Source: Occultella gossypii (GTDB lineage: Bacteria > Actinomycetota > Actinomycetes > Actinomycetales > Beutenbergiaceae). Taken from it: DNA of 64,000 nucleotides. Below are positions 35,909 to 47,824 of this stretch, piece by piece. Positions within the stretch are counted from its first letter, which is position 1. Every line of letters begins with the position of its first letter. Both the position numbers and the translations under genes were made by a program. The notes under the pieces were generated by a model. That model was not told the origin of the DNA. It ran no database searches and worked only from the letters and a program-made list of their open reading frames with translations. The DNA lies in NCBI RefSeq assembly GCF_019947135.1, contig NZ_JAGSHT010000020.1, positions 62,001 to 126,000 of the forward strand, written 5' to 3'.

Positions 35909-37420
35909 ATGGCCACACCGGTGGAAGCACTCGACGTAGCCCGTTGGCAGTTCGGCATCGTGACCGTCTACCACTTCATCTTCGTGCCGCTGACGATCGG
36001 TCTGGCGCCCCTGGTGGCGATCATGCAGACGATCTGGACGTTCACCGGCAAGGAGAACTGGTACCGGCTCACGAAGTTCTTCGGCAAGCTCCTGCTGATC
36101 AACTTCGCGATCGGCGTGGTCACCGGGATCGTCCAGGAGTTCCAGTTCGGCATGAACTGGAGCGAGTACTCCCGGTTCGTCGGCGACGTTTTCGGGGCGC
36201 CACTGGCCATCGAGGGCCTGGCCGCGTTCTTCGTGGAATCCACGTTCCTGGGCCTGTGGATCTTCGGCTGGGACCGGCTGCCGAAGAAGGTCCACCTGGC
36301 CTGCATCTGGGCGGTGGCGATCGCGACGAACGCCTCCGCGTTCTTCATCCTCGCCGCCAACTCGTGGATGCAGCACCCCGTGGGCGCGATCTTCAATGAG
36401 GAGACCGGGCGCGCCGAGATGGTCGACTTCGGGGCGGTGCTGACCAACAACACCCTGGTCGCCGCGTACTCGCACACCGTCGCGACGTCGTTGCTGGTGG
36501 CCGGGACGTTCGTCGCAGGCGTGGCAGGCTGGCTACTGGTACGCGCCGCCAGGAACTCCGAGAAGGATCTGGCCCGAACCGTGTACCGGCCGGCCGCGCT
36601 GCTCGGGCTGGCCACCATCGTGATCGCCGGCGCCGGGGTGGTCGTCAGCGGGGACTATCAGGGCAAGCTCATGTACGAGCAGCAACCGATGAAGATGTCC
36701 TCGGCGGAGGCCCTGTGTGAGGGCGAGAACGGCGCGGACTTCTCCCTGCTCACCATCGGGGACCTGTCCAACAGCTGCGAGGGCGTCCAGCACATCCTCA
36801 CCATCCCCGGCGTGACGAGCTACCTCGGTACCGGCGACTTCGACGGGTACCTGCCCGGCGTGGAGGACCTCCAGGAGCAGTATGCCGAGCAGTACGGCGA
36901 GGGCGTCGACTACCGCCCGAACCTGGCCCTGACGTACTGGTCCTTCCGGCTCATGATCGGTTTCGCGGCGGGGTCGGCGGCGCTGGCCCTGGTGGGGCTG
37001 TGGCTGCTGCGGCGCGGCCGGATCACGGACTCGAAGTGGTTCGGGCGACTGTGCCTGGTGGCCATCCCGATGCCGTTCATCGCCGCCTCGTTCGGGTGGA
37101 TCTTCACCGAGACCGGCCGCCAGCCCTGGGTGGTGGCCCCGAACCCGACCGGCGTGGACCTGGTCTGGATGCTCACCGCGGACGGCCTGTCCACGACCGT
37201 GCCCGTCGGGGAGGTGCTCGCCTCCCTGATCACGTTCACCGTGCTGTACACGGTGCTCGCGGTGGTCTGGTTCACGCTGATGCGCCGGTACGCCGCGAAC
37301 GGCGTGGCACCGGCCGCGGGCGCCACCGCCGCGACGGGTTCGTCGGACGATCCCGGCGCCGGCGACGGGCCCGGTGATCCCGGCGGCACCGAGTCCCAAC
37401 CCCTCTCGTTCGCGTACTGA
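35909..37420 (+). CDS. cydA: Cytochrome bd ubiquinol/menaquinol oxidase subunit I
   Basis: This 503-residue integral membrane protein has the haem-ligand His22 region VTVYHFIFVPLTIG, the GMNWSEYSRFVGDVFG stretch, a short Q-loop (actinobacterial type, no long insert) and the GRQPWVV motif near residue 405. It oxidises quinol and reduces O2 at high affinity. It is followed by cydB after 12 nt and then the cydDC exporter genes. A hydrophilic Gly/Asp/Pro tail ends the protein. Confidence 0.97.
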   Translation: MATPVEALDVARWQFGIVTVYHFIFVPLTIGLAPLVAIMQTIWTFTGKENWYRLTKFFGKLLLINFAIGVVTGIVQEFQFGMNWSEYSRFVGDVFGAPLAIEGLAAFFVESTFLGLWIFGWDRLPKKVHLACIWAVAIATNASAFFILAANSWMQHPVGAIFNEETGRAEMVDFGAVLTNNTLVAAYSHTVATSLLVAGTFVAGVAGWLLVRAARNSEKDLARTVYRPAALLGLATIVIAGAGVVVSGDYQGKLMYEQQPMKMSSAEALCEGENGADFSLLTIGDLSNSCEGVQHILTIPGVTSYLGTGDFDGYLPGVEDLQEQYAEQYGEGVDYRPNLALTYWSFRLMIGFAAGSAALALVGLWLLRRGRITDSKWFGRLCLVAIPMPFIAASFGWIFTETGRQPWVVAPNPTGVDLVWMLTADGLSTTVPVGEVLASLITFTVLYTVLAVVWFTLMRRYAANGVAPAAGATAATGSSDDPGAGDGPGDPGGTESQPLSFAY

Positions 37421-37432
37421 GTCGAGGAAGCC

Positions 37433-38479
37433 ATGGATCTGCCCCTGCTCTGGTTCTTGATCATCGCCTTCTTCTGGATGGGCTACCTCGTCCTGGAGGG
37501 CTTCGACTTCGGCGTCGGCATGCTGATGCGCCCGCTCTCCAAGGGCGACACCGACCGCCGCCTGATCATCAACACCATCGGCCCGGTCTGGGACGGCAAC
37601 GAGGTGTGGCTGATCGTGGCCGGTGCCGCCACCTTCGCGGCGTTCCCGGAGTGGTACGCCACGATGTTCTCCGGGTTCTACCTGCCGCTGCTGGCGATCC
37701 TGGCGGCACTGATCATCCGCGGCGTCGCGTTCGAGTACCGCGGCAAGATCAACGACGACGCCTGGCGGGCCCGGTGGGACTGGGCCATCACGATCGGGTC
37801 CTGGGTGCCGGCGGTCCTCTGGGGCGTCGCGTTCGCGAACTTCGTGCGCGGGGTGCGCCTGGACGCCGACCACCAGATGGTCTCCGGGTTCTTCGAGCTG
37901 CTGTCCCCGTTCGCGCTGCTCGGCGGCGCCACCACCGCACTGCTGTTCGCGCTGCACGGTGCGATCTTCATCAGCCTCAAGACCGATGGTGAGATGCGCG
38001 AGCGCGCCGGGCGCACGGCCGCCGTGCTCGCGGTGCCGACCCTCGTGGTGGCGGGGGCGTTCGCGGTCTGGGCGCAGGTGGCGCACTCGGCGCACACCTG
38101 GACGTGGGTGCCGGTGGGCGTGGCCGCGGTGGCACTGGTGGCGGTCGTGTTCGCGACCCGGGCCCGCCGGGAGGGCTGGGCGTTCACGCTCAGCGCGCTC
38201 ACGATCGCCGCCGTGGTCGTGTTCATCTTCGGCTCGCTGTACCCGAACGTGCTGCCCGCGATCAACGACCCGGCGAACTCGCTGACCATCTCCAACGCCT
38301 CGTCCACGGACTACACGCTGACGATCATGACGTGGGTGGCGGCGTGCCTGACCCCGCTGATCCTCGCCTACCAGGGCTGGACGTACTGGGTGTTCCGCAA
38401 GCGCCTGACCGCGGGCGCCATCCCCGCCCACATCGGACTGCCACGCCGGGACCCCGCGAAGGACCCGGCCAGCTCGTGA
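37433..38479 (+). CDS. cydB: Cytochrome bd oxidase subunit II
   Basis: This 348-residue protein has the classic start LPLLWFLIIAFFWMGYLVLE then GFDFGVGML, followed by GPVWDGNEVWLI and about eight membrane helices. It forms the oxidase with CydA. The stop overlaps the GTG start of cydD (GTGA), so expression is coupled. Confidence 0.97.
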   Translation: MDLPLLWFLIIAFFWMGYLVLEGFDFGVGMLMRPLSKGDTDRRLIINTIGPVWDGNEVWLIVAGAATFAAFPEWYATMFSGFYLPLLAILAALIIRGVAFEYRGKINDDAWRARWDWAITIGSWVPAVLWGVAFANFVRGVRLDADHQMVSGFFELLSPFALLGGATTALLFALHGAIFISLKTDGEMRERAGRTAAVLAVPTLVVAGAFAVWAQVAHSAHTWTWVPVGVAAVALVAVVFATRARREGWAFTLSALTIAAVVVFIFGSLYPNVLPAINDPANSLTISNASSTDYTLTIMTWVAACLTPLILAYQGWTYWVFRKRLTAGAIPAHIGLPRRDPAKDPASS

Positions 38480-40343
38480 GCAAGCCCTTCGATCCGCGCC
38501 TGCTCCGCCGGGCCCACGCCGCCCGCACCTACGTGCTCCTCACGGCGGTGCTGACCGTGGCGATGACGGCGTGCGTGGTGGCCGGCGCGATCCTGCTCGC
38601 CCGCGCGGTGGCCCCGGTGGTCACCGGGGCGGCCACGCTCGGGCAGGTCCTGCCACAGATCGCCTGGGTGGGTGCGCTGTTCGTGGTGCGCGCGGGTCTG
38701 TCTGCGGTCTCGGAGTCGGTCGCGCACCGCAGCGCCGTGCGGGTGATCACCGAACTGCGGGAGCAGGTGCTGGTCCACTCGGCGAGCCTCGGGCCACGCT
38801 GGCTCGCGACGTACGCCGCCGATACCGCCACCCTGGCCACGCGCGGCATCGAGGCCCTCGAGCCCTACTTCGTGCGGTACCTGCCGCAGCTGCTGCTGAC
38901 GGCGGTGCTCACCCCGGCGGTGCTGGCCGTCATCGCAGGGCTGGACGTGGTCTCCGCGATCACGATCGGGGTCACGATCCCGTTGATCCCGCTGTTCATG
39001 TGGCTCGTCGGTGTGGCGACCCAGAAGTACGCGGCGGACCGGTTGGCGGCGCTGTCCCGCCTGGGCAGCCAGCTCCTGGACCTGATCGCCGGGCTGCCCA
39101 CGCTGCAGGCGTTCGGGCGGGCGCTCGGCCCGGTGCGCCGGGTCCGGGAACTGGCCGATGCGACCCGTCGCACCACGATGGCGACGCTGCGGGTGGCGTT
39201 CCTGTCCGGTGCCGTGCTGGAACTGCTCGCCTCGCTGTCGGTGGCGATGGTCGCCGTCGGGGTCGGGCTGCGGCTCGTCTACGGCGAGCTCGACCTGACC
39301 ACGGGTCTTGCCGTCCTGATCCTGGCCCCCGAGGTGCTGCTGCCGCTGCGGCAGGTTGGCGTGCACTTCCACGCCGCCGCCGACGGCGTGGCGGCAGCCG
39401 ACCAGGTCCACACGATCCTGGACACGCCCCTGCCCGGCCCCGACAACCCGGCTGCCGCCGGCACCCGCCCGGTCGGCGCCGTGACCGCGCTCGAGTGGGA
39501 CGGCGTCGGCGTGCGCGCCGGGGACCGCGGCTACGCGGCACCGGTGGGTCTGAGCGGCGTGGCCCGCCCGGGGGCGATCACCGCGCTCGTCGGCCCGAGC
39601 GGCGCCGGCAAGACCACCGCGGCGATGACCGCGCTCGGCGTCCAGTCCCCCGACGAAGGTCGGGTCCTGCTGCACACCGGCGACGGCGTGGTGCCGCTCG
39701 CCGAGGTGGCGCCGGCCTCGTGGTGGGCGCAGGTCACCTGGGTGCCGCAGCGGCCGGTGATCGAGCCGGGCACGCTGCGCGAGTACGTCACGGGAGCATC
39801 GCCCGCCTCGCCGGGCGGCGGTGAGAGTGCCGAAGTGGCAGCCCATTCAGCACTCTCGGCATCGCCCACCTCGCCGGGCGGCGGTGAAAGAGCTGAAGTG
39901 GCAGCCCATTCAGCACTCTCGGCGGCGGCCGCGGCGACCGGGTTCGACGACGTGCTGGCCGGACTTCCCCTCGGGTGGGACACGCCGATCGGGCGGGGTG
40001 GCGTTGGCCTGTCCCTCGGGCAGCGGCAGCGCCTCGCCCTGACCCGGGCCCTGGTGCACCCGGGCCGGATGCTGGTGCTGGACGAGCCGACCGCGCACCT
40101 GGACGCGGCGAGCGAGGCGCAGGTGCTCACCGCCCTGCGCGCCGCCGCCGACGCCGGGAAGGCGGTGCTCGTGATCGCGCACCGGCCCGAGCTCATCGCG
40201 GCCGCGGACCACGTCCTCGAGGTACGCGCGGGTGCGCTGCCCGAGCGCGCCGGCGGGGCGGGCCGCACGGATGACCACCGCAGCTCCGAAGACGCCGAGC
40301 AGGCCCATCACGCCGAACAGACCGATCGCCCGGCGGTGACCCG

Positions 40344-40347
<4 letters not shown>
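38476..40347 (+). CDS. cydD: CydD-type ABC transporter subunit with an inserted duplicated repeat
   Basis: In this 623-residue protein, six membrane helices form the first 310 residues. The nucleotide-binding domain has Walker A GPSGAGKTTAAMT, a Q-loop in VTWVPQRPV, signature LSLGQRQR and Walker B MLVLDEPTAHLD. CydDC exports Cys/glutathione-type thiols and is needed to assemble cytochrome bd. GTG 38476 overlaps the cydB stop. Between the Q-loop and the signature lie two tandem 21-residue units (ASPASPGGGESAEVAAHSAL type) encoded by 63-bp repeats, which enlarge the helical subdomain. The frame is kept, so the protein may still work. Confidence 0.93.
39796..39921 (+). repeat. Tandem pair of 63-bp palindrome-containing units inside cydD
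   Basis: Unit 1 (39796-39858) and unit 2 (39859-39921) differ at four positions. Each holds an inverted repeat; in unit 1 it is GAGAGTGCCGAA (39823-39834) against TTCAGCACTCTC (39846-39857), 12-bp arms with one mismatch and an 11-nt loop. The units keep the reading frame and add 42 residues to the ATPase domain. Confidence 0.85.
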
Positions 40348-42259
<1,912 letters not shown>

Positions 42260-42263
<4 letters not shown>

Positions 42264-43888
42264 CGAAGTTCATCGACGCAGTCCTGTCCGTCACCTCGCA
42301 CCTGCATCTGGACGACATGCTCGCAAACTTCGTGCGGGCCGCCGCGGACCTGACCGGCGCGAAGTACGCCGCGATCGGCGTCCTGGACGCGGCCGGGGAG
42401 ACGGAGACGTTCGTCCAGCATGGGGTGGACCCGGTCACCCAGGCGGCGCTGGAGCACCCGCACGGGCGCGGGATCCTCGCCGAGATCCCGACCGACGGGG
42501 TGCTGATGCTGTCCGACCTGACCACCCACCCACGGTTCCAGGGATTCCCCGAGGGGCACCCGATGATGCGCTCGTTCCTCGGGGTCCCGGTGCGGGTGGC
42601 CGACCAGGTCTACGGCCGGCTCTACCTGTCCGAGAAGGCGGGCGGCGACTTCACCGAGGCCGACGCCGAGAACATCCGGATGCTCGCCGCGGCGGCCGCG
42701 ATCGCGGTGCAGAACTCGCGCCTGTACAAGGCGGCGCAGACCCGGGAACGGTGGCTCGCCGTCGGGCAGGAGATCACCACGGCGCTGCTGTCCGGGCTCG
42801 AGGTCGAGGACGCCCTCGCCCTCATCGCCCGAAAGGTGCGCAAGGTGGCGGACGCGGACACCGCCGTGGTGGTGCTGCCGGGCGTCGACGACTCCTGGCT
42901 GATCGAGTTCGCAGACGGGGACCCGGTCGGTGACCTGGTCGGGATCGTGATGCCGCCGGACGGGCGGGCGATGTCGGTGCTGGCCGAGAAGGAGGGGATC
43001 ATCGTCGATTCCTTCGCCCGCGCGCGTAACCTGCGGGTGCCCGAGTTCGGCCGGTACGGGCCGTCGCTGTACGCGCCGCTCGTCGCCGAGGGGCAGAGCA
43101 TGGGCGTGATCATCCTGCTCCGGAACAAGCACGCCCCCGAGTTCACCGAGAGCGACCTGAACGTGGCCGAGTCCATCGCCCGGCAGGCCGCGCTGGCGCT
43201 GAAGCTCGCCGAGGCGCGCCAGGCCCAGGACCTCGCCGGGCTCGTCGAGGAGCGCGCGCGGATCGCCCGGGACCTGCACGACATGGCCATCCAGCAGCTG
43301 TTCGCCACGGGACTGCAGCTGACCCACGCACGCGAGCAGGTGCCGGCCGAACGTGACGAACTGCGTCAGGTGCTCGCCACGGCGCTCGACGGCGTCGACG
43401 ACTCGGTGCGCCAGATCCGCGCGATCGTGCAGAACCTGCGCTCCCCGAACGAGAACGCGCCGCTCCTGGAGCGGCTCCGCCGGGAGACCTCGCTGGCCCG
43501 CACGGGCCTCGGGTTCGCCCCGTCCCTGGTGCTGGAGGCCACCGATCCCGTGACCGGGGTGCCGCAGCCGTCGGACCAGGCGGCCGACGACCTGGACGCG
43601 CACGTGGACGCCGACCTCGCCGACGACATCGTCGCGGTGGTCCGGGAGGGGCTCGCGAACGCGGCCCGGCACGCCCGGGCCGCGTCGGTGCACGTGCGAC
43701 TGGCGGTCGGTCCGGAGGACATCGAGGTGGTGGTCACCGACGACGGCGTCGGGATCGACCCCGAGCGCACCCGCTCGTCCGGGCTCGACAACCTCGCCAC
43801 CCGGGCCCGCCGGCACGGCGGCGAGTTCCGGCTGGGGCCGGGGCCCGACGGCGGGACGTCGTTGGTCTGGACGGCACGGTCTAGCTGA
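42260..43888 (+). CDS. Two-GAF NarL-type sensor histidine kinase (DevS/DosS-like)
   Basis: In this 542-residue cytoplasmic protein, GAF 1 covers about 15-155 (VPVRVADQVYGRLYLSEKAG) and GAF 2 about 170-320 (APLVAEGQSMGVIILLRNKH). The HisKA_3 dimer has the phospho-acceptor His340 in RIARDLHDMAIQQL. The HATPase_c domain has REGLANAARHARA and TDDGVGIDP. The layout is that of DevS/DosS, which sense O2, NO or redox state through haem in a GAF domain. Its gene overlaps cydC, so it probably monitors the conditions that call for cytochrome bd. A matching response regulator is encoded 4 kb away (47824-48477). Haem binding is not proven. Confidence 0.88.
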
Positions 43889-43930
43889 GGGTTCTCGCAA
43901 CAGACGGTCGGTTCGGCACACTGGGAAGGT

Positions 43931-44458
43931 ATGTGGCGATGGGTCACGGCACTGTTCGCGACGGCGAGTCTCGCGCTGGGTGGGTCGGCCTGCTGTGGTG
44001 GCGGTGATCAGGTCGTCATGGCGGCGAGTTGGGCCGACGCCTACCCGACGATCGACGAGATGGTCGAGGCTGCGGACGTCGTCGTCGAGGTGAGAGTCAC
44101 CGGGGTCGCCGATACCGGTCTCATCGATTCCGACGTCAGTTCAGTGCCCTTCACCGACTTCTCGGCGCGAGTCACCCGAATCCTCACGGGGCAGGCGGAC
44201 GAGGAGATCATCGTTCGCCAGACCGGCGGTGACGTGGCATGCGACCGATACGTCGTCGACGGCGATCCGATGCTGCAGCCCGAGGCTGACTACGTGATGT
44301 TCCTGACCGAGTTCGCGCCTGGCCAGTACCTCATCAACGGCGGCCCGACCGGCCGCCTGCTGCTTGACGGCGAACGCCTCGGCCAATTGCCCGACAGCAT
44401 CCTTGATCCTGTCCACGTGCCGGCAGACATCACCGCGCTACGCGCCCTGATCGGTTGA
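43931..44458 (+). CDS. Small secreted protein, possible lipoprotein
   Basis: The first ~22 of 175 residues (MWRWVTALFATASLALGGSA then CC) form an export signal with a lipobox-like ending at Cys21. The mature part reads TIDEMVEAADVVVEVRVTGV and RVTRILTGQADEEIIVRQTG, a pattern of small exported beta proteins of unknown function. It has no partner gene on the same strand. Confidence 0.65.
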   Translation: MWRWVTALFATASLALGGSACCGGGDQVVMAASWADAYPTIDEMVEAADVVVEVRVTGVADTGLIDSDVSSVPFTDFSARVTRILTGQADEEIIVRQTGGDVACDRYVVDGDPMLQPEADYVMFLTEFAPGQYLINGGPTGRLLLDGERLGQLPDSILDPVHVPADITALRALIG

Positions 44459-44516
44459 CCTCTGGCGCGGTGCGCGCCGAAGCTGTGCGGGACCCGGTCA
44501 GACCTGGCGCGACAAC

Positions 44517-46388
44517 TCACCACCAGCCGACGAGCTTGTGCAACTCGTCCTCGAGGCGGCGTGCGAGTGAGGTGTCCGCGGCGACCGCGGCGCGCTGATC
44601 CAGGGCGCCGGCGGGATCGCTGGTGATCAGTCCGTCGACACCATCGCGCACGAATCGGCGCATCGCGGCCGGGTCGGTGACCGTCCACAACAGCAGTTGC
44701 GCGCCGGCGGCGTGGGCCTCACTCAGGATCCGCGGTGTGTACGAGGACTCCTCGAGGGCGACGAAGTCCGCGCGCCCGGGGTCCAGGCGGCCCCGGTGGA
44801 AGGCCACCACCCAGCCGGTCGTGACCTCCCCGAACCTGTCCTCGATCTCGTTCACCAGCGCGATGTCGAAAGACTGGACGCGGGCGGTCTCGACCAGGCC
44901 GTGGGCCACCAGCACGGCCACGACGTCACCGACGTAGTCCCCCTGTTCGCGCCCGTGGATCTTCAGTTCCACCAGGACCGCGATGTCCAGTTCGGCGGCT
45001 CGGGTCACGAACTCCTCGAAGGTGGGGATGGTCGCGGTGTGCCCGCCCTGCCTGACCGTGGTCCCGGTCAGCTCCGCCGTCGTCATCTCGAACACCGACC
45101 TGTTGATGCCGGCGATACGACGCAGGTTGGTGTCATGCACGACCACCAGCCCGCCGTCGGCGGCCTGCTGCACGTCGAGCTCCACGTAGTCCGCACCCAG
45201 GGCCGCCGCCGCTTCGAGGGCGTCGAGGGTGTTCTCGACCGCGTCGTCCGTCACCCCCCGGTGCGCGATGACCGCCGTCGTCACGTCGTCGCGGACGGCG
45301 ATCATGACCGTGGTGTTGACGGTGATCGCCACGGCGAGGACGGCGCCGAGCACCGCCACCGCCGTGGCCCTACCACCGGGCATCCCGGCCCACCGGGGTA
45401 CCCATCCTGCGGCACGGGACGCCCCGCGCCGAGGATGTGCGGGTGTCGCGCCGAGCGGGGCAGTGGTCAACCAGTCGATGTCGCCGCCGTGCTCACGACG
45501 CTGGGCCGCCAGGACCACCAGGGCCTGGGTCAGCACCGCGACGATGAGACCGCTGACGACCAGCACGGCCACCTGCGCGACGGTGAAGGTCAATCCCGCG
45601 ACCAGTGGGGAGGCCGGCGGCCACACGGCGTCGGCCAGCCGCACGGCGAACAGGATCAGCACCACCAGGCCACCGAGGACCACGGCGAAGACGGTCCAGG
45701 CACCGGCGAACAGGCCGACCACCCGGGCGCTCTGACCACGGGTCATTCGCCAGCTGCTCGCGAGGGCCGCGAGCACGGACACCCGGCTCGTGAGCAGCAC
45801 CGTCGGGACCAGGACCAGCCGCAGGTTGAGGTAGAGCACGATCACGGCGCCCAGCATCCAGAGGAGCGTGCCGACGACCGTCTTGCGCAGTTCACTGGCG
45901 ATGAACGGCGGGAGTTCGACGCCGCGGGTCAGGAAGGCGCCGACCTCGAGGCCGCCCAGTGGCACGAGCAGGAACGCGTACGCGACGAACACCAGGAGTT
46001 GTGGGCCGAGGAGGCGCCGGCTCACGGCCGCCAGCTCGGCGCCGATGGCTCGCGGATGCAGGATGGCCTCATCCCGCAACCGGGTGCCGATCAGGATCAG
46101 GACGCCCTGCCCGATCAGGACGGCGACGCTCGCCACGGCGGCGAGCAGCAACAGCAGCAGGAACGAGACCGGGTGGGTGAGCAGCCGGACGGCCGAGGCC
46201 TCCGTCAACGCCGTCAGTCCGGCCGCCGTGAGCGCCGCACGAAGGAGCAGCGCGGCGATCGGTACCACGACGAGCACGGTCGCAGCCTGGAGTGCCACGG
46301 TCGTGCGCAGGTAGATGCTCCGATTGCGCGCGACCGTCGCCGCGGCGGTGGCCAAGATGCCAGACCCGCGCCGTGCGGCAGGACTCAC
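44517..46388 (-). CDS. Membrane-anchored glycerophosphodiester phosphodiesterase
   Basis: In this 623-residue protein, residues 1-330 form a multi-helix membrane domain (DUF7847-like polytopic type). One more helix lies near 350. The GDPD domain follows: VIAHRGVTDDAVENTLDALE with the catalytic His, YVELDVQQAADGGLVVVHD and VLVELKIHGREQGDY. It releases glycerol-3-phosphate from glycerophosphodiesters outside the membrane. It is the last gene of a regulator-dipeptidase-GDPD run, overlapping the dipeptidase by 4 nt. Confidence 0.88.
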   Translation of the reverse strand: MSPAARRGSGILATAAATVARNRSIYLRTTVALQAATVLVVVPIAALLLRAALTAAGLTALTEASAVRLLTHPVSFLLLLLLAAVASVAVLIGQGVLILIGTRLRDEAILHPRAIGAELAAVSRRLLGPQLLVFVAYAFLLVPLGGLEVGAFLTRGVELPPFIASELRKTVVGTLLWMLGAVIVLYLNLRLVLVPTVLLTSRVSVLAALASSWRMTRGQSARVVGLFAGAWTVFAVVLGGLVVLILFAVRLADAVWPPASPLVAGLTFTVAQVAVLVVSGLIVAVLTQALVVLAAQRREHGGDIDWLTTAPLGATPAHPRRGASRAAGWVPRWAGMPGGRATAVAVLGAVLAVAITVNTTVMIAVRDDVTTAVIAHRGVTDDAVENTLDALEAAAALGADYVELDVQQAADGGLVVVHDTNLRRIAGINRSVFEMTTAELTGTTVRQGGHTATIPTFEEFVTRAAELDIAVLVELKIHGREQGDYVGDVVAVLVAHGLVETARVQSFDIALVNEIEDRFGEVTTGWVVAFHRGRLDPGRADFVALEESSYTPRILSEAHAAGAQLLLWTVTDPAAMRRFVRDGVDGLITSDPAGALDQRAAVAADTSLARRLEDELHKLVGWW

Positions 46389-47824
46389 CCGGTGGGGTCG
46401 AGGTCCCCGGTTGCCCGAGGATGGGCCTCACCGGCCCCCGCGAGACCCAGGCGGCGCAGGAACATGGCCACGCCGAGGGCGGTGTGCTCGATCTCGCCGG
46501 GGTGCACGCTCTCGTTCGGGGCGTGCATGAGGCTCGCGGGATCGGCAAGGCCGAGCATCACGATGGAGGCGTCCGGCTGGGCGGCGGCCAGGGCCGCGGT
46601 CAGCGGGATCGAGCCGCCCTGGCCGGAGGTCACGGTGGGCTTGCCGAAGGAGTCGCCGAGCGCCTCGTGCAGCGCCGCGAACGTGGACGTGTTGGTGTCC
46701 GCGCGGTAGGGACGCCCGTTGCCGCCGGACTCGGTGGTCACCTGCACGCCCCACGGGGCGACATCGGCCAGGTGGGCCCGCAGCAACCGTTCCGCCTCGT
46801 CGGGGTCCACGCCGGGCGGGACCCGCAGGTTCAGACGCGCGGCGGCGCGGGGCTGGATCGCGGCGACGGACCCGACGACGGCGGGGGCATCCAGGCCGAT
46901 CACGGTGAGGGCGGGGCGGGACCAGACCTGATCGGCCACGGTGCCCGAGCCGAGCCGGCGTCCGCCGGGCAGGATGCCGGCCTCGGCGCGGAAGGCGTCC
47001 TCGGGGTACGGGACACCGTCCCAGACCCCGTCGCTGGCCAGCCCGCGGACGGTGGTGTTGCCGTCGGCGTCACGCAGGGTCGCCAGGATCGCGATGAGGG
47101 CGGCGAGCGCGTCCGGCGCGGCACCGCCGAAGGCACCGGAATGCAGTTCCCCGGCAACCGCCTCGACCCGGACGATGACGTCCACCACGCCGCGCAGCGA
47201 GACGGTCAGGGTCGGTTGCCCGACCGTCACGTTACCGGTGTCCTGGATCAGGATCACGTCGGCGGCGAACTCCTCGGGGTGGGCCTGCACGTACTGCTCG
47301 AGGCCGCCCGTGCCCTGCTCCTCCGACCCCTCGATGACAACGGTCAGGGAGACCGGGTACTCGCCGTCGTACCGGAGCGCGCGCAGCGCGGTCAGGTGGG
47401 CGATGATGCTGCCCTTGCAGTCCGCGGCGCCGCGCCCGTAGAACCGACCGTCCCGCTCGGTGAGGGTGAACGGGTCGGTGGCCCAGTCCTGCGTGTTGGA
47501 CGCGGGCTGCACGTCGTAGTGGGCGTAGAGGAGTACCCGGGGCCCGCCGGCCGGTCCCTCGTGGTGCGCGATCACGGCGTCCGTGCCGTCCGGGGTGCGC
47601 ACCAGGGCGGCGTCGGCCAGGCCGAGTCCGGCGAACGCGTCCGCGACCCACTGTGCGGCCAGCCGGCACTGCTCGGGATCCTCGACGGCGGGGTCGGCGA
47701 CCGACCGGTAGGCCACCAGTTCGGCGAGATCGGTCAGCGCCTGGGGCATCAGGTCCGCGACCCGCGCGCGCAGGTCGGAATCCGCCGAGCCCGGGCCCGC
47801 GGTCGCAGTCTCGTCGGTGGTCAT
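46385..47824 (-). CDS. M20 family dipeptidase (Zn metallopeptidase)
   Basis: This 479-residue protein has the M20 metal site LLYAHYDVQP, GRGAADCKGSIIAHLTAL and VIEGSEEQGTGGLEQY. A dimerisation lid lies in the middle and the final His ligand region is near SLMHAPNESV. Such enzymes hydrolyse small peptides or beta-Ala/Ala dipeptides in the cytoplasm. ATG 47824 shares one base with the stop of the response regulator (TGATG). Confidence 0.9.
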   Translation of the reverse strand: MTTDETATAGPGSADSDLRARVADLMPQALTDLAELVAYRSVADPAVEDPEQCRLAAQWVADAFAGLGLADAALVRTPDGTDAVIAHHEGPAGGPRVLLYAHYDVQPASNTQDWATDPFTLTERDGRFYGRGAADCKGSIIAHLTALRALRYDGEYPVSLTVVIEGSEEQGTGGLEQYVQAHPEEFAADVILIQDTGNVTVGQPTLTVSLRGVVDVIVRVEAVAGELHSGAFGGAAPDALAALIAILATLRDADGNTTVRGLASDGVWDGVPYPEDAFRAEAGILPGGRRLGSGTVADQVWSRPALTVIGLDAPAVVGSVAAIQPRAAARLNLRVPPGVDPDEAERLLRAHLADVAPWGVQVTTESGGNGRPYRADTNTSTFAALHEALGDSFGKPTVTSGQGGSIPLTAALAAAQPDASIVMLGLADPASLMHAPNESVHPGEIEHTALGVAMFLRRLGLAGAGEAHPRATGDLDPTG

